From positions 1 through 9,572 of the forward strand of contig DLBP01000088.1 in the NCBI GenBank assembly GCA_002480165.1: a stretch of 9,572 nt of DNA, written 5' to 3'. The notes beneath the pieces were generated by a model, which worked only from the letters and a program-made list of their open reading frames with translations, ran no database searches and was not told where the DNA came from. This DNA is from Proteobacteria bacterium UBA7821. Lineage in GTDB: Bacteria; Pseudomonadota; Gammaproteobacteria; Comchoanobacterales; Comchoanobacteraceae. A program made the position numbers and the translations under genes. Numbering within the stretch: position 1 is the stretch's first letter; every line of letters starts with the position of its first letter. Positions 1-7,086 of this stretch are shown one piece after another.

Positions 1-1
1 C

Positions 2-384
2 CAGCAGAGCAAACAATTACTAGCATGGACGATGGTAACTGGTTTTGCTCGTTCGAATGAGTCTCGAATGTTGACATGGTTCAAGCGTATGACAGGTGCC
101 AGTTCTAGTGATACAGATGTGTTAGATGAGATTGCAAAAGCGCGTAGTCATGGTCCGACAGTAACAGCACAGGAATTCCTGAGTGTCGAAGAGTGGAGAA
201 TTATCAAATGCTTGTCGAAATCTCACTCACTGTTTTCGCCAAACATCGGATCATCCAGGGCAGTGATGGGATCTGGCGCTCTAGAGCAGGGTTCGGGCGT
301 ATCATCGATGACTTAGGCAAATATATTAGATGGGCCTTGGCCACAACTGCTGGTGTGATCATAAAGTATAATCCAATTGATTGA
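2..384 (+). pseudogene. 3' end of an unidentified plus-strand gene, possibly frameshifted
   Basis: A plus-strand frame is open from base 2, with no stop until 316, so it could be the tail of a gene entering from the left. Its first ~64 codons read like ordinary protein, including the stretches TWFKRMTG and VLDEIAKARSHGP. After about position 195 the text becomes Ser/Gly-rich and less protein-like. A second frame, shifted by -1 and beginning near 193, looks more natural from there to its stop at 382-384 (GRIIDDLGKYIRWALATT). Joining the two near 190 would give one ~127-codon C-terminal region. That suggests a frameshift, either a real lesion or a sequence error. I recognise no family. If real, the gene converges on trmJ. 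It may equally be non-coding, so confidence is low. Confidence 0.33.
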
Positions 385-638
385 ATCATACGCATGCCTC
401 ATGCATGACTGTGATTAGTCAAGTATACTGACACCGATATGGAATTCATTTCGAATCGTTCTGGCGAGTGTTTTAAAATCTGTTTTGAGGTTAATTGACT
501 AATGCTATTTAGATGGGCGCAACTGACTGTCCATGGTTGACTAGTGTATGAGTGTCTTGTTGGGGGCTACAATTGTCCCACCTGCATAGTTGACACTATT
601 TCTCAGGAGGCTACTTTGTTTTTAATAAAGGTGTGTGA
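385..638. other. intergenic region between the left-edge ORF and trmJ
   Basis: No credible ORF, tRNA or stable hairpin with a U-tract is visible. The region carries a 9-bp inverted repeat, ATTAGTCAA (414-422) and TTGACTAAT (495-503). Two related TGACTAGT copies lie at 538-545 and 635-642, the latter running over the trmJ stop codon. A 6-bp inverted pair AGTGTC/GACACT (551-556, 592-597) encloses the palindrome ACAATTGT. None of these has a poly-U run in either direction, so how the trmJ transcript ends is not visible. Confidence 0.5.
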
Positions 639-1328
639 CTAGTTTTTTTTCTGGATGGAACAAAATAAGCCATTTAGAAATCCGAGTTCACGTTTGGATA
701 GCCCGGATCGGTTTATAATTTGTCTAATCATGTTGATGCCCGCTTGATTGTTACAAATTTCCAGTGCTGCTAGTGCTGATTCTACATGACTAAATAGCAC
801 TTCGATTTCATCCTGTGTGACATCGCTATTTGTGGGTGTTGGCACTTGCTGTCGTTGCTGAACAAACTGAAGTTCGTATAAGATGATCTGGCAGGCTTGT
901 GCGATATTTAAAACAGAATATTCACGGGATGTTGGAATGATGATTTGTTTCTGTCCTAGATTGATTTGATTGTTATCAAGACCAGATTGCTCATTGCCAA
1001 ATACCAGAGCTGTCGTTCTTGGGTTGTGTTGTAGTGAAGCTCTTAATTGGCTCGGGCTATAGACTTGTAATGGGTGTTTTCGAACTCGAGCGCTGGTTGT
1101 GCAGACAAACTCACAGTCAGAAATAGCAGATTGTAACGTCTCAAACTGCTGGCTTTGATCCAAAATATCGTGCGCATGTGTTGCTAAATCGTATGCAGCT
1201 TTGTCGGGAAATCTACGGGGTTTCACTAGCCTGAGCTCACTGAATCCCATTGTTTTCATGGCTCTGGCAACTGATCCAATATTGCCTGGATGAGTGGTGT
1301 TGACTAGGACGATTTTTAACCAGCTCAT
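639..1328 (-). CDS. trmJ: TrmJ, tRNA (cytidine/uridine-32) 2'-O-methyltransferase
   Basis: This is a SpoU/TrmH (SPOUT) family RNA methyltransferase that in E. coli uses S-adenosylmethionine to methylate the 2'-OH of residue 32 in the anticodon loop of several tRNAs. The knotted-fold motifs are all present: motif 1 around residues 10-23 (HPGNIGSVARA with the conserved Asn and Arg), motif 2 at 107-117 (ALVFGNEQSGL) and motif 3 at 131-145 (IPTSREYSVLNIAQA), which build the SAM pocket. A helical C-terminal tail ends in a Lys-rich stretch. At 229 residues it is slightly shorter than E. coli TrmJ (about 246). The ATG lies 4 nt past the prfC stop, with a GGGA upstream inside prfC, so it is the last gene of the cluster and probably translationally coupled. 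TrmJ is preferred over TrmL/TrmH because of the N-terminal sequence and overall length. Confidence 0.9.
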   Translation of the reverse strand: MSWLKIVLVNTTHPGNIGSVARAMKTMGFSELRLVKPRRFPDKAAYDLATHAHDILDQSQQFETLQSAISDCEFVCTTSARVRKHPLQVYSPSQLRASLQHNPRTTALVFGNEQSGLDNNQINLGQKQIIIPTSREYSVLNIAQACQIILYELQFVQQRQQVPTPTNSDVTQDEIEVLFSHVESALAALEICNNQAGINMIRQIINRSGLSKRELGFLNGLFCSIQKKN

Positions 1329-1332
1329 CCGT

Positions 1333-2811
1333 TCATTCCCGAGTTTGATGAAAATACAGATCTGGGAACTTTTCTTGCATCAGCCTTAAATGAGCCATAT
1401 TGGGAACTAGGTAGACCAATCGACCAAAGCTATCACGTGCTAAGTGCGTTGGATATTGAGATTGTATCGCTTCTAACGCATTGTCACACTCAGAGTCAAG
1501 CCAGCGGACTGACTGAGAGCTTGCTTGTTGAAATTGACAGTCCACTTGGTATTCATAGAGCAGTCGGTGGGCGACAACGTCAAATTGTAGGTGGCCAACA
1601 GCACCAATTAATGTTGATTGATATGCCAGCGGTCTAAAGACCTGAATCGCACCTTCTTCTGCTAATTCGGTAAGCCCTTTTTGTAAGTTTTTTTGCTTGA
1701 GTGGATTTTTGATGGTAATGATTCTGAATATTTCTGGTGCGAAACTGGGTATGCCGATAAACTCCAGGGGCTCGCCTTCTGTGAAAGTGTCACCAATTTG
1801 AATACCACCGTGGTTGTATATACCGAGTATATCACCCGATTGAGCAGAGTCGGTGAGAGATCTCTCTGAGGATAGGAATAAGACGGCTTGATTGAGGTTT
1901 GTTTTTTTTCCGGTCCTAACCTGTGTGACTTGCATACCTTTACGAAATGTTCCAGAACAAATTCTCATGAATGCCAGTCGATCACGGTGCTTGGGATTCA
2001 TATTTGCCTGAATTTTAAAAATAAATCCGGTCAGTTTTTCCTCATCTGCTGAAACAGTTCTCGTTTTAGTTGATGCAACGCTTGGACTTGGCGCTGTTTG
2101 ACTCAGATAGGTAAGAAGATCGGTAATGCCAATTTTCTTTAGAGCAGAGCCAAAGAATACGGGGGTTGAAGCCCCGTCTAAGTACTCCTGATCAATAGCA
2201 TTGGATAGTGATTTTGCCAGTTCAAAGTCACTGTTTGCCAGTTGGTATTGCGCTTGGTCAGGCGAGCAAGGGCATTCATGTTCGCCGATTAAACCAAGAA
2301 ATAGCCTACCTGTGCCAATGGGCCAGTTTTTTGGAATAGCGCTAATATTCAGGTTTTTTTCAATATTATCGAGTAGATCTAGTGGCTCAAGTCCATTGCG
2401 GTCAATTTTGTTGATGAACGTTACGACGGGAATCTTTCTTTGGCAGCAGATTTCAAATAGTTTCTTCGTTCTAGGTTCTACGCCTTTAGCTGCATCAATG
2501 ACCATGATAGCAGAGTCGACTGCTGTTAATGTTCGATAAGTGTCCTCTGAAAAGTCTGCATGCCCAGGTGTATCAAGAAGATTTAAAATACTGTTTTGAA
2601 AGGTAAACTGCATGACAGAGGTTGTGACTGAGATTCCTCGTTGCTTTTCCATTTCCATCCAGTCGGATGTTGCGTGTCGTTGTGTTTTTTTTGCCTTAAT
2701 ACTTCCGGCAATATTAATTGCACCACTTTCGAAGAGTAGCTGCTCTGTGAGAGTTGTTTTACCCGCATCTGGATGCGATATAATGGCAAATGTTTTTCGT
2801 TTTATTGACAC
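1333..2811 (-). CDS. prfC: Peptide chain release factor 3 (RF3), shortened G-domain insert
   Basis: RF3 is the translational GTPase that removes RF1/RF2 from the ribosome after peptide release. The GTP-binding elements are intact: P-loop SHPDAGKT (12-19), the switch region with the RF3 signature SDWMEMEKQRGIS (49-61), DTPGH (80-84) and NKID (134-137). The RF3-typical segments FKIQANMNPKHRDR, GIYNHGGIQIGDTF and the C-terminal HQTRE also follow. The protein is 492 residues against about 529 in E. coli. The missing length lies mainly between the WPIG segment (~164) and PVFFG (217-221), where roughly 30 residues are absent. The start is GTG and overlaps the end of the E2 gene by 10 nt. Only a weak GAG lies upstream, so translation probably depends on coupling to E2. 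The trmJ gene follows after 4 nt. Confidence 0.95.
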   Translation of the reverse strand: MSIKRKTFAIISHPDAGKTTLTEQLLFESGAINIAGSIKAKKTQRHATSDWMEMEKQRGISVTTSVMQFTFQNSILNLLDTPGHADFSEDTYRTLTAVDSAIMVIDAAKGVEPRTKKLFEICCQRKIPVVTFINKIDRNGLEPLDLLDNIEKNLNISAIPKNWPIGTGRLFLGLIGEHECPCSPDQAQYQLANSDFELAKSLSNAIDQEYLDGASTPVFFGSALKKIGITDLLTYLSQTAPSPSVASTKTRTVSADEEKLTGFIFKIQANMNPKHRDRLAFMRICSGTFRKGMQVTQVRTGKKTNLNQAVLFLSSERSLTDSAQSGDILGIYNHGGIQIGDTFTEGEPLEFIGIPSFAPEIFRIITIKNPLKQKNLQKGLTELAEEGAIQVFRPLAYQSTLIGAVGHLQFDVVAHRLLYEYQVDCQFQQASSQSVRWLDSECDNALEAIQSQYPTHLARDSFGRLVYLVPNMAHLRLMQEKFPDLYFHQTRE

Positions 2812-3794
2812 TGTATGTACTCGATTAGTATTTTTAGGTAGCTGATCACATAGGCTCCAGTTAGGTAACGGTGATCAAATGAAATGGAAATAGGTAGGTG
2901 GTAACACTGAGTTAATTGTTGTTGTTCATTCAGAGTCAGTTGATTGTATACTTGACCCACTCCAACGGTAACCAAGCAGGGAGGATTGACCAATGGGGTT
3001 GCATAACGCCCCCCAAGACTTCCATAGTTTGAAAGTAAGATATTGGCTTGGGGGAAGTCTTGTTGGGAAAATTGCTTGGTGCTGGATTTTTCTTTATAAC
3101 GGTTTATATCATCCCTAAGTGACTCGATTGTTTGATTGGCCGGATTAATGCATGGAACGAATGACTGATTATCGTCATTGGTATCAACAACTAGCCCAAC
3201 CAGTAACTCTTTTTGGGTGACTAATTTCTTTTCTGAATGATGATAAATGGCACTGGTTAGTGGGTATTGTGACTGGGCCTGTTGCATGGCTTGAATAACG
3301 GTACTGGTGATATCTTTGGGAATTTGATTGAGTATGGCGTCATTCATAACAGTTGCCAGCGCGACTTGTTGTTGCGCGTGTGACATTGCTGTGAACATGC
3401 CTACGTTGTGTTGAACAGCAGGGCTATTTGTTTTTTCAATGTGTTTTTTGACATCAGATACTCGGATAGTATCACCTTTTTCTGGCACAATTAATGTCAG
3501 ATCAATGTTCATTTCTTTGGCAAGTTTTCTCGCACCAGGGATTGCTTTGATCACATCTGATTGACTGCGGTCATAGCTAACCAGTGGTTCGTTGATGGCA
3601 AGTTCATCACCAATGTTGGCGTGAATTTTTTTGATCGTGCCAGCATAGGGTGATGGGATATCAACAACTGCTTTAGCTGTTTCAACGGAGACGATCACTT
3701 GGTCGACCTGTACCACTTCGTTGCACGCTACATGCCATTTAATAATGGTCACATGTCCGAGGCCTTCACCTAGGTCTGGCAGTTTAAATTGCAT
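2802..3794 (-). CDS. 2-oxo acid dehydrogenase E2, dihydrolipoamide acyltransferase
   Basis: This is the E2 core subunit that takes the acyl group from E1 on a lipoyl arm and passes it to CoA. Domain order is one lipoyl domain (1-75, lipoyl Lys41 in VETAKAVVDIPSP), a peripheral subunit-binding domain (about 84-119, ARKLAKEMNIDL) and a C-terminal acyltransferase domain (about 131-330) with the LSNYGSLGGRYATP segment. The probable catalytic His is residue 308, but the usual HxxxDG motif reads HRYLTG, with Thr312 in place of Asp/Asn. At 330 residues it is short for an E2 (often 400 or more), with short linkers. It follows the E1-beta stop after a single base, with GGAG 7-8 nt before the ATG. The substrate (pyruvate or branched 2-oxo acids) is not settled by sequence. 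The leucine dehydrogenase neighbour favours branched-chain. Names in use would be pdhC or bkdB. Confidence 0.9.
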   Translation of the reverse strand: MQFKLPDLGEGLGHVTIIKWHVACNEVVQVDQVIVSVETAKAVVDIPSPYAGTIKKIHANIGDELAINEPLVSYDRSQSDVIKAIPGARKLAKEMNIDLTLIVPEKGDTIRVSDVKKHIEKTNSPAVQHNVGMFTAMSHAQQQVALATVMNDAILNQIPKDITSTVIQAMQQAQSQYPLTSAIYHHSEKKLVTQKELLVGLVVDTNDDNQSFVPCINPANQTIESLRDDINRYKEKSSTKQFSQQDFPQANILLSNYGSLGGRYATPLVNPPCLVTVGVGQVYNQLTLNEQQQLTQCYHLPISISFDHRYLTGAYVISYLKILIEYIQCQ

Positions 3795-3795
3795 T

Positions 3796-4770
3796 TTAAT
3801 ACTCCACTAATGCTTGAGAGGTCTGGATAATATCATTGATTTGCGGGTAGTAGTGGTGTTCCATTTTAGAGTAGGGGATCGTGATGTCTGGGCTGCATAG
3901 TCTTTTAACGGGTGCTTCTAAATAATTAAAGCAGTGGTCGAATATGCGGTAACCCACTTCTGCGCCTACTCCAAAGCTTTCGCATGCCTCATGAATGATT
4001 AGGCAGCGGTTGGTCTTTGATACTGATTCGTATGCCAGTGTTAGATTCAGTGGAGATAAGGTGACCAAATCGATGATCTCTGGATAGATGCCTTGTCTGT
4101 TGAGCTGTTTTGATGCCTCAATGGTGTCATGTAGCATCGCTCCCCAGGCAATGATGGTCAGGTCATTGCCTGGTATCACAACCCTTGGCTGACTCGCTGA
4201 GGTGGCTGTTGGCTCAGTGTCAAGTTTTTCCCGGACGCTTCGATAGATTCTTTTGGGCTCTAAGAATATGACTGGATCGTTGCAGTTTGCGGCTTCAATA
4301 AGCAGGTGGTAGGCCTGTGTGGGTGTTGATGGCACGACCACCTTTAGACCTGGTATGTGTGCCAGTAGGGCTTCTGTGCTCTCTGAATGGTGTTCTGGCG
4401 CACCGATACCACCACCATATGGCATTCTTAAGACGCTTGGGCAGCTGAGTCTACCTCGTGTGCGATTTTTCATACGAGCCAGATGGTTAATGATTTGATC
4501 CAGTGCTGGGTATAAGAAACCCATAAACTGAAACTCAACGATGGGTCTAAGTCCATGAGTTGACATACCAACGGCCATGCCAGCCAGAAGTGACTCTGAA
4601 ATAGGGGTGTCGATGACTCGTTTAGTCCCGAACTTGGTTTGAAGTCCCTCTGTGACTCGGAAAACACCCCCACATTTACCAATGTCCTGTCCGAGTAACA
4701 CGGTATTTGCGCTATTCTGAAGAGTCTGGCTTAGGGCAAGATTAATAGCCGTTACGATATCGATTGTCAT
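3796..4770 (-). CDS. 2-oxo acid dehydrogenase E1 component, beta subunit
   Basis: This is the beta chain of a heterotetrameric thiamine-diphosphate E1, which decarboxylates a 2-oxo acid and hands the acyl group to lipoyl-E2. Family landmarks are LGQDIGKCGGVFRVTEGL (26-43), DTPISES (54-60) with Glu59 in the place of the residue that activates the thiamine aminopyrimidine, the MPYGGGIGAPEHHSE segment (116-130) and a C-terminal transketolase-like domain containing VTLSPLN. The 324-residue length is normal. The start overlaps the E1-alpha stop as ATGA, with AGGAAG about 12 nt upstream, and E2 follows after 1 nt, so the subunits should be made in step. The sequence fits both the Gram-positive-type pyruvate dehydrogenase and the branched-chain enzyme. 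The choice rests on context (pdhB or bkdA2). Confidence 0.93.
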   Translation of the reverse strand: MTIDIVTAINLALSQTLQNSANTVLLGQDIGKCGGVFRVTEGLQTKFGTKRVIDTPISESLLAGMAVGMSTHGLRPIVEFQFMGFLYPALDQIINHLARMKNRTRGRLSCPSVLRMPYGGGIGAPEHHSESTEALLAHIPGLKVVVPSTPTQAYHLLIEAANCNDPVIFLEPKRIYRSVREKLDTEPTATSASQPRVVIPGNDLTIIAWGAMLHDTIEASKQLNRQGIYPEIIDLVTLSPLNLTLAYESVSKTNRCLIIHEACESFGVGAEVGYRIFDHCFNYLEAPVKRLCSPDITIPYSKMEHHYYPQINDIIQTSQALVEY

Positions 4771-5786
4771 GTGGTTGTGTCTTCCTGTGTGCCATGATAC
4801 TGATACAGACTGGTAATGGGTTGTGTCTCTGTGTTGAGGTATTTTTCAGCAGCGGCTTGAACGATTTTCTGAGAATTTTCCTGGTGTTTTAGGTCCTCAT
4901 CATCATGCCAGTGGTCCTGTTGTTTCAGAAATAATTTGGCCCGCTTAATCGGATCTAATGAGGTTGCGTGCGTGTGAGTTTCTGGGCATGTGTAGCGGCT
5001 TGCGTCATCAGCCGTGGTGTGATCACAAATTCGGTAGGTGACTGCTTCAATTAATTGTGGCTGGTTGTGTTCTCTGGCTTGTTTAATGGCATGTTTTAGG
5101 CATTGGTATAATGCTAAGATGTCGTTGCCATCAACACTATAACCATCGATACCAGCACTTAGGCCTTTCTGAGATAAGGCCTGGTTACCTGATTGTAGAT
5201 TGATCGGTACAGATATAGCCCATTGGTTGTTATTGATTAAGTAGATGATGGGTAGGTTGTGTATTTTACTAAAGTTCATGCTCTCATAGAAATCACCTTT
5301 AGAGGTTGCGCCGTCACCGAGTGTGACTAGGACAACGTTGTTTTGCTGGGTGTATTTCAGTGCGTAGGCGATGCCGACTGCGTGTGGGCATTGTGTTGCG
5401 ATGGGTACGCAATAGGGCATGTCTTGTGGTTGGTGACTAAAATCATTACCTCGTTCGTCTCCTCCCCAGTATGACATTACTTTATCGGCGGCCAGGCCTC
5501 GGGCAAGTAGTGCTGCTTGGTCTCGATAGTAGGGCACGTACACATCCTGATCATCAAGTAGGTATCCAGCCGTTGCAAATATCGCTTCTTGGCCGGTGGA
5601 TGCTGCGAATGTCCCAAGTCGTCCAGTTCGCTGTAATGCAATACACTTTTTGTCTAATACGTTTGATAGTATCATGTATTTGAGAATGTCTTTTAGATCA
5701 TTGAGGCATGCTTTGGTATCGAGCGATACCGTTTGTTTGAGTACTCCAAGTTGATTAATACAGCTAAACTGATGTTGATAGGTCAT
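4767..5786 (-). CDS. 2-oxo acid dehydrogenase E1 component, alpha subunit
   Basis: This is the alpha chain of the thiamine-diphosphate E1, and the cofactor-binding GDG...NN motif runs from 157 to 187 (GDGATSKGDF ... LINNNQWAIS). The active-site loop HTTADDASRY (256-265) corresponds to the loop that is phosphorylated in mitochondrial E1s. Its HTTADD form occurs in bacterial proteins named either pyruvate or branched-chain 2-oxo acid dehydrogenase. YVPYYRDQAALLARG (83-97) is a further family segment. At 339 residues it is a little short at both ends. Its ATG lies 23 nt inside the end of the leucine dehydrogenase gene and has no recognisable Shine-Dalgarno sequence, which suggests coupled translation. 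The preceding leucine dehydrogenase makes branched-chain 2-oxo acids the likelier substrates (pdhA or bkdA1). No E3 gene accompanies the set. Confidence 0.93.
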   Translation of the reverse strand: MTYQHQFSCINQLGVLKQTVSLDTKACLNDLKDILKYMILSNVLDKKCIALQRTGRLGTFAASTGQEAIFATAGYLLDDQDVYVPYYRDQAALLARGLAADKVMSYWGGDERGNDFSHQPQDMPYCVPIATQCPHAVGIAYALKYTQQNNVVLVTLGDGATSKGDFYESMNFSKIHNLPIIYLINNNQWAISVPINLQSGNQALSQKGLSAGIDGYSVDGNDILALYQCLKHAIKQAREHNQPQLIEAVTYRICDHTTADDASRYTCPETHTHATSLDPIKRAKLFLKQQDHWHDDEDLKHQENSQKIVQAAAEKYLNTETQPITSLYQYHGTQEDTTT

Positions 5787-6810
5787 GGTGGCTATGTAAC
5801 TTAGATAAAGCTGATTGATAAGGAGATAGGCCTCTATTGTGACTGTCTATTAAGACAGAGTTCAAGGTGTTGGGAATCGTATTTAGTCGGGCTTGGACGG
5901 TTTCCGCTGTATCGTTCCTGTGGCATCCGCTGGCATAAATGAGGCCACCCGAATTAACAATGAAATCTGGACAGTAAATAATACCTTGTTGGTGGAGTCT
6001 ATCGGCGTCATGTCTGTCGTCCTTTAGTTGGTTATTGGCTGCACCACAGATGGATTTCGCACCAATCGCCCGGATCGTCTCTTTATTAATCACGCCGCCT
6101 ACAGCACAGGGAGCGAAAACATCGGCATTAATATTGAGTAGATCATTTGGTTTAGCAATGTCGATACCGATTGATTTGGCTTGTTTGGTATGATTTTCCG
6201 ATACATCGGCAGTGATCACGTGGCAGCCAGCATTGACTAATAGGGATGCCAGCCTTGATCCCACTGAGCCAAAGCCTTGTATGGTAATGGTTGCGTCGCT
6301 AATTTGACGCTGAGTATGATGTAAGACAGTTTGAATGGATAAGTATACCCCTTGAGCTGTGTATGTTGCTGGATTGTCATGTTCACTTCGGCAGACATTG
6401 AATGTTGTCGATTGGTCAACTACGTCCATATCAACGGGTGTTGTGCCGTAATCAACGGCAGCGATATATTGTCCTTGTAGACTATTGACGAAGTCCCCGT
6501 ACTCTAGCAGAAGCTTGTTGCGATCGAATGGGTGTTTCGGTCGTGTGATAACGCCCTTTCCACCACCGTGTGGTAAATTGAGTATGTTGCACTTTTTGAG
6601 CATGCCACTTGCCAGACGGCATGCATCTATGACTGCCTGGGTGAGGTTGGGGTAGTGTCGTAAACGGGTTCCGCCAATAGCCGGTCCATTAGTTGTTTGT
6701 GTCAGTGCAATAACAAAATAGCAATCAAAATTCTTGCTGTGCTTTATGTTTAGTTGTTCTATGTTGTATTGTTGTACAATGGCATCATAGGGTGACGTAT
6801 TGATGTTCAT
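5764..6810 (-). CDS. ldh: Leucine (branched-chain amino acid) dehydrogenase
   Basis: This is an NAD-dependent dehydrogenase of the Glu/Leu/Phe/Val family that reversibly deaminates leucine, valine and isoleucine to their 2-oxo acids. The N-terminal catalytic domain shows GPAIGGTRL (42-50), a Lys in GMLKKCN (69-75), the glycine-rich Lys motif PHGGGKGVI (80-88, Lys85) and VDYGTTPVDMD (119-129) with the expected catalytic Asp120. The Rossmann domain carries GFGSVG (179-184), and the late segments AANNQL and YCPDFIVNSGG are typical of leucine dehydrogenases. Length 348 fits (about 360 usual). It begins 6 nt after the minE stop without a clear Shine-Dalgarno site and overlaps E1-alpha by 23 nt. 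Its product is the natural substrate of the downstream enzyme. Phenylalanine or valine dehydrogenase activity is possible. The gene is also called bcd. Confidence 0.92.
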   Translation of the reverse strand: MNINTSPYDAIVQQYNIEQLNIKHSKNFDCYFVIALTQTTNGPAIGGTRLRHYPNLTQAVIDACRLASGMLKKCNILNLPHGGGKGVITRPKHPFDRNKLLLEYGDFVNSLQGQYIAAVDYGTTPVDMDVVDQSTTFNVCRSEHDNPATYTAQGVYLSIQTVLHHTQRQISDATITIQGFGSVGSRLASLLVNAGCHVITADVSENHTKQAKSIGIDIAKPNDLLNINADVFAPCAVGGVINKETIRAIGAKSICGAANNQLKDDRHDADRLHQQGIIYCPDFIVNSGGLIYASGCHRNDTAETVQARLNTIPNTLNSVLIDSHNRGLSPYQSALSKLHSHHDLSTSV

Positions 6811-6816
6811 ATGTTG

Positions 6817-7086
6817 TTATGCGGGTTCATCCTGTAGTGTGACGTTAAGCTCTAATACAGAGTGATTCCCTTTAGTCTCAAGATTAACAACAACTTGTTC
6901 CTCATCAACTTGTATGTATTTTCTCATAACGTTAATCAGTTCTTCTCTCATATCCATGATATAGGGACTCACCTCATTACTACCAATGTGGTTGTTATGT
7001 TGAACAATGATTTGTAGCCTTTCTCGTGCAAAACTCGCTGACTGAGGTTTTTTACACTTCGTGAACGATTTCAACCATGACATCAT
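6817..7086 (-). CDS. minE: Cell division topological specificity factor MinE
   Basis: MinE stimulates the MinD ATPase, driving MinCD off the membrane and confining the division inhibitor to the poles. The 89-residue protein has an amphipathic N-terminus (MMSWLKSF) that fits the membrane-binding segment. It is followed by the anti-MinCD region FARERLQIIVQHNN (19-32) with the conserved ARERLQIIV core, and the C-terminal topological domain (MREELINVMRKYIQVD ... LELNVTLQ). The length matches E. coli MinE (88). Two adjacent ATG codons are available. The first overlaps the minD stop as ATGA, with GAGG about 7 nt upstream, and is preferred. The 6-nt gap to the dehydrogenase gene downstream shows the Min block runs directly into metabolic genes. 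Confidence 0.96.
   Translation of the reverse strand: MMSWLKSFTKCKKPQSASFARERLQIIVQHNNHIGSNEVSPYIMDMREELINVMRKYIQVDEEQVVVNLETKGNHSVLELNVTLQDEPA

Noticed and set aside
204..395. Minus-strand ORF of 63 codons opposite the left-edge frames
   Set aside because: It has no ribosome-binding site and no recognisable family. It is best explained as the antisense of the plus-strand frames.
397..412. Short GCATG/CATGC hairpin near 391-405
   Set aside because: The stem is only 5 bp with a 3-nt loop and no associated gene or U-run. This is likely chance.
551..597. Inverted repeat AGTGTC...GACACT as a trmJ terminator
   Set aside because: The arms are only 6 bp with a ~35-nt spacer, and no U-tract follows on the minus strand.
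2201..2845. Plus-strand ORFs of 77-112 codons across prfC
   Set aside because: They are shadows of the RF3 coding sequence, with no independent support.
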